Part shown: in pieces, positions 1 to 5,185 of the stretch
Position numbering within the stretch: position 1 is the first letter of the stretch
How the letters are laid out: each line of letters opens with the position of its first letter
Source: Draconibacterium sp.
Lineage (GTDB): Bacteria; Bacteroidota; Bacteroidia; Bacteroidales; Prolixibacteraceae
Assembly (NCBI GenBank): GCA_027011835.1
Contig: JALUZN010000212.1
Span: forward strand, 1-9,338
Direction of reading: 5' to 3'
DNA length: 9,338 nt
Program-made: the position numbers and the translations under genes
Notes under the pieces: model-generated
Databases searched by the model: none
What the model saw: the letters and a program-made list of their open reading frames with translations, nothing else
What the model was told of the DNA's origin: nothing

Positions 1-174
1 CCGGTTAACGGAGTCATTAAAGGTTGGGTAGAAGCACTGCAATTAATGCCGGTGGGTTCGAAATGGAGACTTTTTATTCCGGCCGATTTGGCTTATGGAC
101 AGCAAGGTGCAGGCGGGGCAATTGGCCCTAATACAACACTTATTTTCGATGTAGAGTTATTAGAAATTATCTAA
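1..174 (+). CDS. FKBP-type peptidyl-prolyl isomerase, C-terminal fragment (5' end outside window)
   Basis: An open frame enters from base 1 and ends at a TAA at 172-174, giving the last 57 residues of an FKBP_C domain. The visible FKBP signature includes VIKGW, the MPVGSKW turn, the IPADLAYG segment carrying the active-site tyrosine, and the final strand LIFDVELLEI. The family catalyses cis-trans isomerisation of prolyl bonds and often acts as a periplasmic or surface-lipid-anchored chaperone. The fragment aligns without gaps to the C-terminus of the next gene, with 43 of 57 residues identical, so the two are paralogues in tandem. The next start codon lies 11 nt after this stop, which suggests co-transcription. 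Whether this copy carries a lipoprotein signal or an FKBP_N dimerisation domain cannot be seen. Confidence 0.93.
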   Translation, partial: PVNGVIKGWVEALQLMPVGSKWRLFIPADLAYGQQGAGGAIGPNTTLIFDVELLEII

Positions 175-185
175 ATATTTGTAAA

Positions 186-890
186 ATGAAAAATAGTATT
201 ATTTATTTGATGGTGGTTGGCTTATTAATAGCAACAACCTCGTGCCAGCAAGGTGGTACAAAAGATGTTAAACTGGAAACAACAGTTGACTCGGTGAGTT
301 ATGCAATTGGACTGTTAGTTGGTCAAAACAACTTGAATAACTTAACAAAAGCTCCGGGAGGAAAGGATTTGGATGTAACAATTATGTCGGCTGCTTTTGC
401 CGAAGCATCAGCTAAAGGAGAACTGAAAATGACAGAGGAGGACGCAAACAAAATGCTTCAAACTTATTTTCAGGCTGCCGGGAAAAAAGAGGCACAGGAA
501 AATCTTGAAGAAGGAAATGCATTCCTCGAAAAAAACAAAGCTCGTAAAGGAGTAATAACTACCGAAAGCGGATTGCAGTACGAAATTCTTAAAGAAGGAA
601 AAGGTCCGAAACCAACAAAACAGGACAAAGTTAAGGTGAACTACCATGGAACTTTAATTGACGGAACTGTATTCGACAGCTCGGTTGACCGTGGCGAACC
701 TGCAACTTTTGGCGTTGGACAAGTTATTAAAGGATGGACCGAAGCATTGCAGTTAATGCCCGTTGGTTCGAAATGGAAAGTATATATTCCTGCTAATCTT
801 GCTTATGGCGAGCGTGGTGCCGGTGGCGATATTGGCCCGAACGAAACTTTAATTTTTGAAGTTGAGTTATTGGAAATTGTTAAAAAATAA
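186..890 (+). CDS. FKBP-type peptidyl-prolyl cis-trans isomerase lipoprotein (Mip/FkpA/FklB-like)
   Basis: This 234-residue protein has a lipoprotein signal: Met-Lys-Asn, a hydrophobic stretch at residues 5-16, then TTSC with the lipidated cysteine at 20. Residues about 30-125 form the helical FKBP_N dimerisation arm, starting at the DSVSYAIG motif and ending in a charged helix. Residues about 128-232 form the FKBP_C catalytic domain. Expected ligand-pocket residues are present: Y153 (YHG), F163-D164, V180-I181, W184, Y207 (AYGE) and F224. It should be a lipid-anchored prolyl isomerase and chaperone in the periplasm or on the outer membrane. It follows a paralogous FKBP gene by 11 nt and is closed by a strong terminator, so the pair is probably one transcription unit. 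The upstream region has no Shine-Dalgarno sequence but is A-rich, as usual in Bacteroidota. The FKBP call is secure; the exact cellular location is inferred. Confidence 0.96.
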   Translation: MKNSIIYLMVVGLLIATTSCQQGGTKDVKLETTVDSVSYAIGLLVGQNNLNNLTKAPGGKDLDVTIMSAAFAEASAKGELKMTEEDANKMLQTYFQAAGKKEAQENLEEGNAFLEKNKARKGVITTESGLQYEILKEGKGPKPTKQDKVKVNYHGTLIDGTVFDSSVDRGEPATFGVGQVIKGWTEALQLMPVGSKWKVYIPANLAYGERGAGGDIGPNETLIFEVELLEIVKK

Positions 891-907
891 TTGAATTATA
901 TTTTTAT

Positions 908-944
908 AAAAAAACCTTTGTAAGTTTTTACAAAGGTTTTTTTT
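908..944 (+). terminator. Intrinsic terminator after the FKBP genes (bidirectional-looking)
   Basis: A perfect 16-bp stem (908-923 with 928-943) closes on a GTTT loop. The core is AACCTTTGTAA, and the outer pairs form an A-tract on the left and a T-tract on the right, ending in eight T (937-944). It lies 17 nt after the FKBP stop codon. The symmetric A/T tracts mean it could also stop transcription arriving from the right, but no - strand gene ends here. Confidence 0.9.
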
Positions 945-948
945 ATTC

Positions 949-956
949 TATTTTTG
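949..956 (+). promoter_or_regulatory. Candidate -7 box for the DUF3127 gene
   Basis: TATTTTTG matches the Bacteroidota -7 consensus TAnnTTTG. With the box centred at -7, the transcript would start near 959-960, only two or three bases before the ATG at 962, so the message would be nearly leaderless. No TTG sits 19-21 nt upstream, because that position falls in the T-rich arm of the terminator. The region is T-rich, so a chance match is possible. Confidence 0.4.
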
Positions 957-961
957 AAGCT

Positions 962-1330
962 ATGAGTTTAGCAGTAAAAGGAAAAATACAACAGATTTTA
1001 AAACCGCAGTCGGGTACAAGCCAGGCGGGAAAAGAGTGGAATAAACAAGAGTTTGTAATCGAAACAGAAGAGCAATATCCAAGAAAAGTTTGCTTTACTT
1101 TGTTTGGCGAAAAAACATCGCTTATTAATGGATTGTCGGTAGGCGATGAAGTTGAAGTTTCGTTTAACTTAGAATCGCGCGAATACAATGGTCGGTGGTT
1201 TCATAACGTAAATGCCTGGAAAATAGACAAACCTTCTATGGGAAATATTTCGGAGCCGCCACCTGAATTCAGTGCTGGCGATATTCCCCCGGAACCGGCT
1301 GAAGATGCAGCCAGTGATTTGCCTTTTTAA
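962..1330 (+). CDS. DUF3127 protein with OB-fold-like body and SSB-like C-terminal tip
   Basis: This 122-residue protein has no signal peptide or membrane segment and is presumably cytoplasmic. Residues 1-90 match the DUF3127 pattern: an initial strand (AVKGKIQQILKP), the SGTSQAGKEWNKQEFVIET segment, a central strand with FTLFG at 46-49 and beyond, then GDEVEVSFNLE and a final NVNAWKI strand. The alternating strands with WNKQEF and WFHNVNAW recall OB-fold nucleic-acid-binding domains. A flexible proline- and acid-rich tail (91-117) ends in SDLPF, which resembles the DDLPF/DDIPF tip that SSB uses to recruit partner proteins. The molecular role of DUF3127 is unknown to me; a ssDNA-related role is inference from the fold-like pattern and the tail. 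The ATG start is chosen because it opens the conserved domain and is followed by no better candidate. Confidence 0.9.
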   Translation: MSLAVKGKIQQILKPQSGTSQAGKEWNKQEFVIETEEQYPRKVCFTLFGEKTSLINGLSVGDEVEVSFNLESREYNGRWFHNVNAWKIDKPSMGNISEPPPEFSAGDIPPEPAEDAASDLPF

Positions 1331-1334
1331 AAAC

Positions 1335-1347
1335 CGATTGAGTATAT
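1335..1347 (+). repeat. 13-bp direct repeat, copy 1
   Basis: CGATTGAGTATAT occurs here, four bases after the DUF3127 stop codon, and again identically at 1498-1510. The two copies bracket a 150-bp segment that contains the hairpins of this gap. Confidence 0.75.
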
Positions 1348-1360
1348 AATAACATGTTTT

Positions 1361-1397
1361 AAAGGGAACCGATAATAAAATCGATTCAACTCCCTTT
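1361..1397. other. Imperfect hairpin
   Basis: AAAGGGA (1361-1367) pairs with TCCCTTT (1391-1397). An inner stem AACCGAT/ATCGATT with one mismatch adds to it, and four bases (CAAC) bulge on the right arm. It starts 30 nt after the DUF3127 stop but has no T-tract on either side, so it may be a 3'-end stabiliser or weak terminator rather than a standard intrinsic terminator. Confidence 0.5.
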
Positions 1398-1423
1398 ATC
1401 GTAAAATAAACACTAGAATATTC

Positions 1424-1450
1424 CGGGGTGCGATGTAATGTCGCACTCCG
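1424..1450. other. GC-rich hairpin
   Basis: CGGGGTGCGA (1424-1433) pairs with TCGCACTCCG (1441-1450), 10 bp including one G-T pair, with a loop of seven bases. It is markedly more GC-rich than the surrounding AT-rich gap and has no T-run after it. The role is unknown. Confidence 0.6.
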
Positions 1451-1497
1451 AATTCCCGCCAACAGTACCGGTTAGTACAATAACCAAAAACCTGTTT

Positions 1498-1510
1498 CGA
1501 TTGAGTATAT
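1498..1510 (+). repeat. 13-bp direct repeat, copy 2
   Basis: Identical to the copy at 1335-1347 (CGATTGAGTATAT), 163 bp downstream of it and about 90 bp ahead of the DUF3078 gene start. Confidence 0.75.
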
Positions 1511-1601
1511 TAATTCAATTTTACAATTTCAAAAAAAGAGCTTTTTAAATAACATAATTGTTAATTTAGCGTTCAGAAGAAAAGGTAAATTTCAATTAAA
1601 T

Positions 1602-3596
1602 ATGTTAGTAGGAAAAGAGAAATATTTTATCACATTCATACTTTCCTTTTTTATCTCTACACTTTTGTTGGCTCAAAATACCCCAAAAGAGAGAAATATG
1701 GAGACCTTGCAGAAAGAGGTACAGGTATTGAAGAAATATTTTTACGAAGGGAAAAATTGGCATATTGCACAGCCGTCGGTGGAGAAAGACGTGAAAGGAC
1801 TAATAAACTTTGTTGAAGACCGCCCGATTGATTCAATAATAGGGAATATAAATAGCACATTTAACACGAGTGAACACTATGTAATTCGGTTGCCCGAGAA
1901 TGTTTCCGATAGTTTAAATGTTGCGGGTTATTACGCAAATAGTTTTGTGAAAGCCGATATTGATGCAATAAGTGCTCGGTTAAAAGAGGTTTACAGGAAG
2001 AAGAAAATTGTTGTTCCGGGAGAATTAATTTCAAACTTAGATGAACGTTTAAACCTAATTCCCGAGGGCAGTGGTCTAAAGCTTTTTGCCGATTCGGTTT
2101 ATTCCATGCCCGATTCGCTTCAAATTCCTGAAGTAATTCCCGATTCGGTATTAAATTCGCCGGAACTCTTCCGTGAATTGGTAAGAAAAGATAGCATCAG
2201 AAACATATATGTCGAGAAAAGAAGGTTGGAATACAACGACCGGCTGGTTGCTGCTTATGTCGATTCGGTACGTGCCGACATTCGGAAAAAAGAGTACAAC
2301 AAAGAGCTTGCTTTGCAAGTAAAACGACTGACTGACTCGGTTAAAGTGAACAACTATCAGGTTTTAAAAGCATATAACAATTTGGTAGTTCAAGCGGTAA
2401 ACGATTCTATTTATACTGCATTACGACTGCTAACAATTTATGCCGATTTAATTGACTCTGTGGAGGTTTCGATTATTAACCGTACAGGAGATTCAACACG
2501 AATTAAACTAAAAGAGGGGAACAAACGCTATTCGCGTATTTGGTTGAAAAATGAACAGAACGATTCGTTAAGTGTGCTGGTAGAAAATACCGGGAAGCGA
2601 AGTATGAAAATGTTAATCGACGATGGAGTTACCATTTCGAGGTTTAAGCCAAAGCAGACCAAAGAGTTTGATGTTAAGGAACTTGAACGGGATTTTGCCC
2701 GCTTCAATAAAGTTGGGGAAGCGTATAAGATTGAAACCCCGTGGCGGATTGGAGGAGTTGGAAATGTTGGAATTACCCAAACCTATTTGCAAAACTGGAA
2801 AAAAGGAGGGCAAAGTTCTATTGCCTCGCTAATTGTTTTAAAGGGGTTTGCTAAATATTCGCGTGCCGATGGAAAAGTGAAATGGGAAAACTGGGCGGAA
2901 ATTCGAAACGGTTGGTTGCGACCCGGTGGAAAAGGTTCTGAAATTCAGAAAAACGACGATAAGTTTGAGTTTACATCGAGGTATGGTTTAAGTGCATTTC
3001 ATAAATGGTATTACACGGCCGAGCTAAACTTCGAAACACAGTTCTTTAAAGGATTTAAGTATCCTAAAAAGGATCATCCCGAACCAATTTCTGCATTTAT
3101 GGCTCCCAGTAAAACTTTTATGAAACTGGGTTTTGAGTACAAACCCGAAAAAAATCTTTCGCTTTTGCTATCGCCTATTACTGTTAAAAATGTATTCGTT
3201 CGCGATACGGTTTTAATCGACCAAACAAAATTTGGAATCCATCCCAGTAGCAGAAGCTTATGGGACTTTGGACTTAATGCCGATTTACGATTTACGACAA
3301 ATATTACCGACGATATTTTGTATGAAACAAAATATAAAATGTTTATCGATTATAAAAATCCGTTTAGCAAATTCGATATTAACTGGGAAAATCTGTTTGT
3401 GATGAAACTAAACGACTACGTCAGGTTGCTTTTTATGGTGCATTTTATTTACGACGATGATGTGCTTTTTCCGGTGTACGACGAAAACAATGTGAAAATA
3501 GGAGAGGAGCCAAAACTTCAGATAAAAGAGTTAATGACGATTGGTTTTGCGTATTCAATAAACCGGAAAGTGATGCGTGCCAAGCGCATTCGTTAA
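1602..3596 (+). CDS. Exported protein with C-terminal DUF3078 domain and long uncharacterised N-terminal region
   Basis: This 664-residue protein starts with a signal peptide: charged residues 1-7, a hydrophobic core at about 9-22, and likely cleavage after LLLA before Q25. Residues about 26-380 match no domain I recognise. They are rich in charged helices and in recurring Asp-Ser dipeptides (DSLN, DSVY, DSLQ, DSVL, DSIR, DSVR, DSVK, DSIY, DSVE), with a beta-like stretch near 285-345. Residues about 380-600 carry the DUF3078 pattern: WRIGGVGNVGITQTYLQNW, then KGGQSSIASL, then an aromatic strand with KWENWAEIRNGW, followed by alternating amphipathic strands to the C-terminus. That pattern suggests an outer-membrane beta-barrel-like domain. 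DUF3078 proteins I know of are often about 300 residues, so this one is enlarged at its N-terminus. Function unknown. It converges on the prenyltransferase gene with a 51-nt gap lacking an obvious terminator. Confidence 0.88.
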   Translation: MLVGKEKYFITFILSFFISTLLLAQNTPKERNMETLQKEVQVLKKYFYEGKNWHIAQPSVEKDVKGLINFVEDRPIDSIIGNINSTFNTSEHYVIRLPENVSDSLNVAGYYANSFVKADIDAISARLKEVYRKKKIVVPGELISNLDERLNLIPEGSGLKLFADSVYSMPDSLQIPEVIPDSVLNSPELFRELVRKDSIRNIYVEKRRLEYNDRLVAAYVDSVRADIRKKEYNKELALQVKRLTDSVKVNNYQVLKAYNNLVVQAVNDSIYTALRLLTIYADLIDSVEVSIINRTGDSTRIKLKEGNKRYSRIWLKNEQNDSLSVLVENTGKRSMKMLIDDGVTISRFKPKQTKEFDVKELERDFARFNKVGEAYKIETPWRIGGVGNVGITQTYLQNWKKGGQSSIASLIVLKGFAKYSRADGKVKWENWAEIRNGWLRPGGKGSEIQKNDDKFEFTSRYGLSAFHKWYYTAELNFETQFFKGFKYPKKDHPEPISAFMAPSKTFMKLGFEYKPEKNLSLLLSPITVKNVFVRDTVLIDQTKFGIHPSSRSLWDFGLNADLRFTTNITDDILYETKYKMFIDYKNPFSKFDINWENLFVMKLNDYVRLLFMVHFIYDDDVLFPVYDENNVKIGEEPKLQIKELMTIGFAYSINRKVMRAKRIR

Positions 3597-3647
3597 AGCT
3601 GTTGCAAAAAGAAAAAGTATAGTTTCGGAGTATATCGGGACGAAAAG

Positions 3648-4514
3648 TTATGCGATTTGAATATATAATCCTAAAATAACAAATACTCCGTAAATAACAC
3701 TTGCAACTCCGTTTGTTGTGAAAAATGCCAGATTTACTTTACTCAAGTCGTCGTATTTTACCAGCGTGTGTTGATAGAAAAGAAGCGAAATAAATGTAAC
3801 TGAGCCAATAATATGTATTAAGTTAGCAGGTGTATATATGGCAACAAGAACAACAAATACAGCTGCAAACAGGTGGATTATTTTTGAAGCTGTTAATGCG
3901 CGTTTTTTACCTAAAAGTGCCGGCACCGATTTTAATTTTAATCCTCTGTCGAAATCTTCATCCTGTAAAGCATAAATAATATCGAAACCGCTTACCCAAA
4001 AGAAAACTACCATGCTTAAAAGAAATGGAAGCCAGTCGAATTTGCCGGCAACAGCTAAATAAGCTCCCATTGGCGCAATGGCCAATCCCAAACTTAAAAC
4101 AAAATGGCAAAGTGGTGTAATTCGTTTTGTGTAGCTATAAAAAAGAATAACAAAAAGTGCAACCGGAGAAAGATAAAAACAGACCGAATTAATAAACCAT
4201 GTTGCAACCATAAACAGCACCGAGTTCGCAATAACAAAAAGAAGAACAGCGCGCGGTTTTAAAACACCCGATGGAATTTCACGGGCAGCCGTTCTCGGGT
4301 TCAGTTTGTCAATCTTTCGGTCGAGAAAGCGGTTGAATCCCATGGCCGCATTTCGTGCAAAAACCATACAGAGTAAAACCAGAGCCAAAAGTTTAAAACT
4401 TAGCGATTCCTGATTCTGCTCGAGAGCAAAGAAAAATCCAATTAATGCAAAAGGAAGAGCAAACAGTGTGTGCTCAAATTTTACAAGTTTCGAATAGTTA
4501 ATAATTCCTTTCAT
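3648..4514 (-). CDS. mqnP: UbiA-family polyprenyltransferase, probably MqnP-type (menaquinone, futalosine pathway)
   Basis: From the ATG at 4514 the protein has 288 residues, with about eight or nine hydrophobic segments, as in integral-membrane aromatic prenyltransferases. The first Asp-rich motif is NRFLDRKID (N61, D65, D69), followed by NPRTAAREIPSG. The second is DIIYALQDEDFD (D178, D185, D189), followed by KSVPALLG. Both motifs bind Mg-prenyl-diphosphate. The N-terminal KFEHTLFALPFALIG is typical of the family. The reaction is transfer of a polyprenyl chain to an aromatic acid. In Bacteroidota this subgroup is usually assigned to the futalosine menaquinone route, but the substrate (4-hydroxybenzoate or a dihydroxynaphthoate) cannot be proven from sequence. 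An in-frame TTG at 4577 would add 21 residues before the conserved start; I prefer the ATG because it fits the family and TTG is a weak start. No other menaquinone gene is adjacent. Confidence 0.88.
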   Translation of the reverse strand: MKGIINYSKLVKFEHTLFALPFALIGFFFALEQNQESLSFKLLALVLLCMVFARNAAMGFNRFLDRKIDKLNPRTAAREIPSGVLKPRAVLLFVIANSVLFMVATWFINSVCFYLSPVALFVILFYSYTKRITPLCHFVLSLGLAIAPMGAYLAVAGKFDWLPFLLSMVVFFWVSGFDIIYALQDEDFDRGLKLKSVPALLGKKRALTASKIIHLFAAVFVVLVAIYTPANLIHIIGSVTFISLLFYQHTLVKYDDLSKVNLAFFTTNGVASVIYGVFVILGLYIQIA

Positions 4515-4586
4515 CGTTTTTTCAATAGTGGGTAAATGTAAAAAGATATTTTCAAATTGGGTGAAAAACTTCTTCAATAAAAAAAC

Positions 4587-4595
4587 GAAAGAATT
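4587..4595 (+). repeat. Candidate target-site duplication, left copy
   Basis: GAAAGAATT abuts the left tip (ATACCAA) of the foldback element. It matches GAAAGATTT at 4759-4767 in eight of nine bases. The sequence is simple and purine-rich, so chance is possible, but both copies sit at the element's boundaries. Confidence 0.45.
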
Positions 4596-4756
4596 ATACC
4601 AATTTAACTTTGAATTGCCGTATGATTGAATTAAATTATTTTGTGCAAGGTTGAGTTAAAATATTTCGGTATAGCCATAGCTATGTTGGAATATTTTAAC
4701 GATGAGATTGTGCAAAAGAATAAATTCGGTGCGGTAATACGAGGTTAACTTGGTAT
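4596..4756. mobile_element. Long foldback (MITE-like) palindromic element
   Basis: The whole 161-bp segment folds back on itself around the point between 4677 and 4678. Going inward the paired blocks are 4596-4602/4750-4756 (ATACCAA/TTGGTAT), 4604-4612/4740-4748, 4614-4620/4732-4738, 4625-4632/4723-4730, 4635-4637/4719-4721, 4639-4648/4708-4717, and a continuous 21-bp inner stem 4655-4675/4680-4700 with a CATA loop. That is 65 pairs. Eleven are G-T when read on the + strand, and A-C mismatches occur only at the loop. It carries no open reading frame, has matching tips and is flanked by an 8-of-9 direct repeat. It could be a non-autonomous transposable element, a REP/BIME-like repeat, or a structured RNA gene; MITE is my preferred reading. 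Confidence 0.7.
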
Positions 4757-4779
4757 TAGAAAGATTTAATTTACTTTTG
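4750..4779 (+). promoter_or_regulatory. Bacteroidota-type promoter of the SRPBCC gene (TTG-N19-TACTTTTG)
   Basis: TTG at 4750-4752 and TACTTTTG at 4772-4779 are separated by 19 nt, which fits the phylum's -33/-7 consensus. Transcription would start near 4783, giving a leader of about 27 nt before the ATG at 4810. The TTG belongs to the right tip of the foldback element, whereas the -7 box lies outside it. The arrangement also argues against using that TTG as a start codon. Confidence 0.7.
4759..4767 (+). repeat. Candidate target-site duplication, right copy
   Basis: GAAAGATTT begins two bases after the right tip of the foldback element and matches the left-flanking GAAAGAATT at eight of nine positions. 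Confidence 0.45.
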
Positions 4780-4809
4780 ACTGTAACAACTTCGGAAAAA
4801 AAAGAAATT

Positions 4810-5184
4810 ATGAAAGAATTAAAACGTTATTACACGCTGAAGGCCGAGCCAAAAGATGTATTTAATGCACTGACAAACCAACGGATGTTGGAAATATGGA
4901 CTGGTGAAAGTGCCGTTATGGATCCGGTTCCAGGGAAAGAGTTCTCGTTGTGGGATGGTAGTATTGTTGGAGTTATTCTTGAAATTGAGGAGAACAAAAA
5001 AATCGTTCAGCAGTGGTTTTTTGATGAGGCAGACGAGTCGATTGTTACAATGAAAATTCACAAGCATAAAAAGGGAACAAGCGTTGAGTTGGTGCATACT
5101 AATATTCCCGATGCCGCTTTCGAAAATATTTCGGAGGGATGGGATGAAGATTATTTTGGAGCACTGAATGAGTTATTTATTTAA
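4810..5184 (+). CDS. SRPBCC-domain protein (AHSA1/START-like)
   Basis: From the ATG at 4810 this is a 124-residue cytoplasmic protein covering one SRPBCC domain. The first strand is RYYTLKAEPKDVFNALTN, followed by the helix-turn LEIWTGE, the PGKEFSLWDGSIVGVILEIE strands, QQWFFDEADESIVTMKIHK, and a C-terminal helix with ISEGWDEDYFGALNELF. The fold forms a hydrophobic cavity and occurs in Hsp90 co-chaperone (Aha1) C-domains and ligand-binding proteins. The substrate or partner here is unknown. A longer reading from TTG at 4750 would translate the promoter and the element tip and add 20 residues that do not belong to the domain. The gene runs alone and stops one base before the end of the convergent Omp85-like gene. 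Confidence 0.88.
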   Translation: MKELKRYYTLKAEPKDVFNALTNQRMLEIWTGESAVMDPVPGKEFSLWDGSIVGVILEIEENKKIVQQWFFDEADESIVTMKIHKHKKGTSVELVHTNIPDAAFENISEGWDEDYFGALNELFI

Positions 5185-5185
5185 T

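Larger units (their letters stand above)
1331..1601. other. Structured non-coding gap between the DUF3127 and DUF3078 genes
   Basis: I see no gene here. The gap contains two clear hairpins (1361-1397 and 1424-1450), a short third one (GGTTA at 1470-1474 with TAACC at 1481-1485), and a 13-bp direct repeat bracketing all three. Neither strong hairpin is followed by a T-run, so they are not convincing intrinsic terminators. The last 90 bases are plain AT-rich sequence leading to the start at 1602, without a clear TTG-N19-21-TAnnTTTG promoter. Confidence 0.6.

Noticed and set aside
2613..2832. Short frames on both strands inside the DUF3078 gene
   Set aside because: They overlap a continuous 664-codon frame and show no protein-like pattern of their own.
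4515..4577. TTG start 63 bases upstream for the UbiA-family protein
   Set aside because: The extra 21 residues do not fit the family. An ATG at 4514 directly precedes the conserved N-terminal region.
4596..4756. Foldback as a simple bidirectional terminator or a CRISPR unit
   Set aside because: It is far longer than a terminator stem and has no T-tract. There is only one unit with no spacer-repeat periodicity.
4750..4809. Upstream TTG start for the SRPBCC protein (20 extra residues)
   Set aside because: The TTG is the -33 box of a good promoter and part of the foldback tip. The predicted transcript begins after it, and the extra residues precede the domain start at the ATG 4810.
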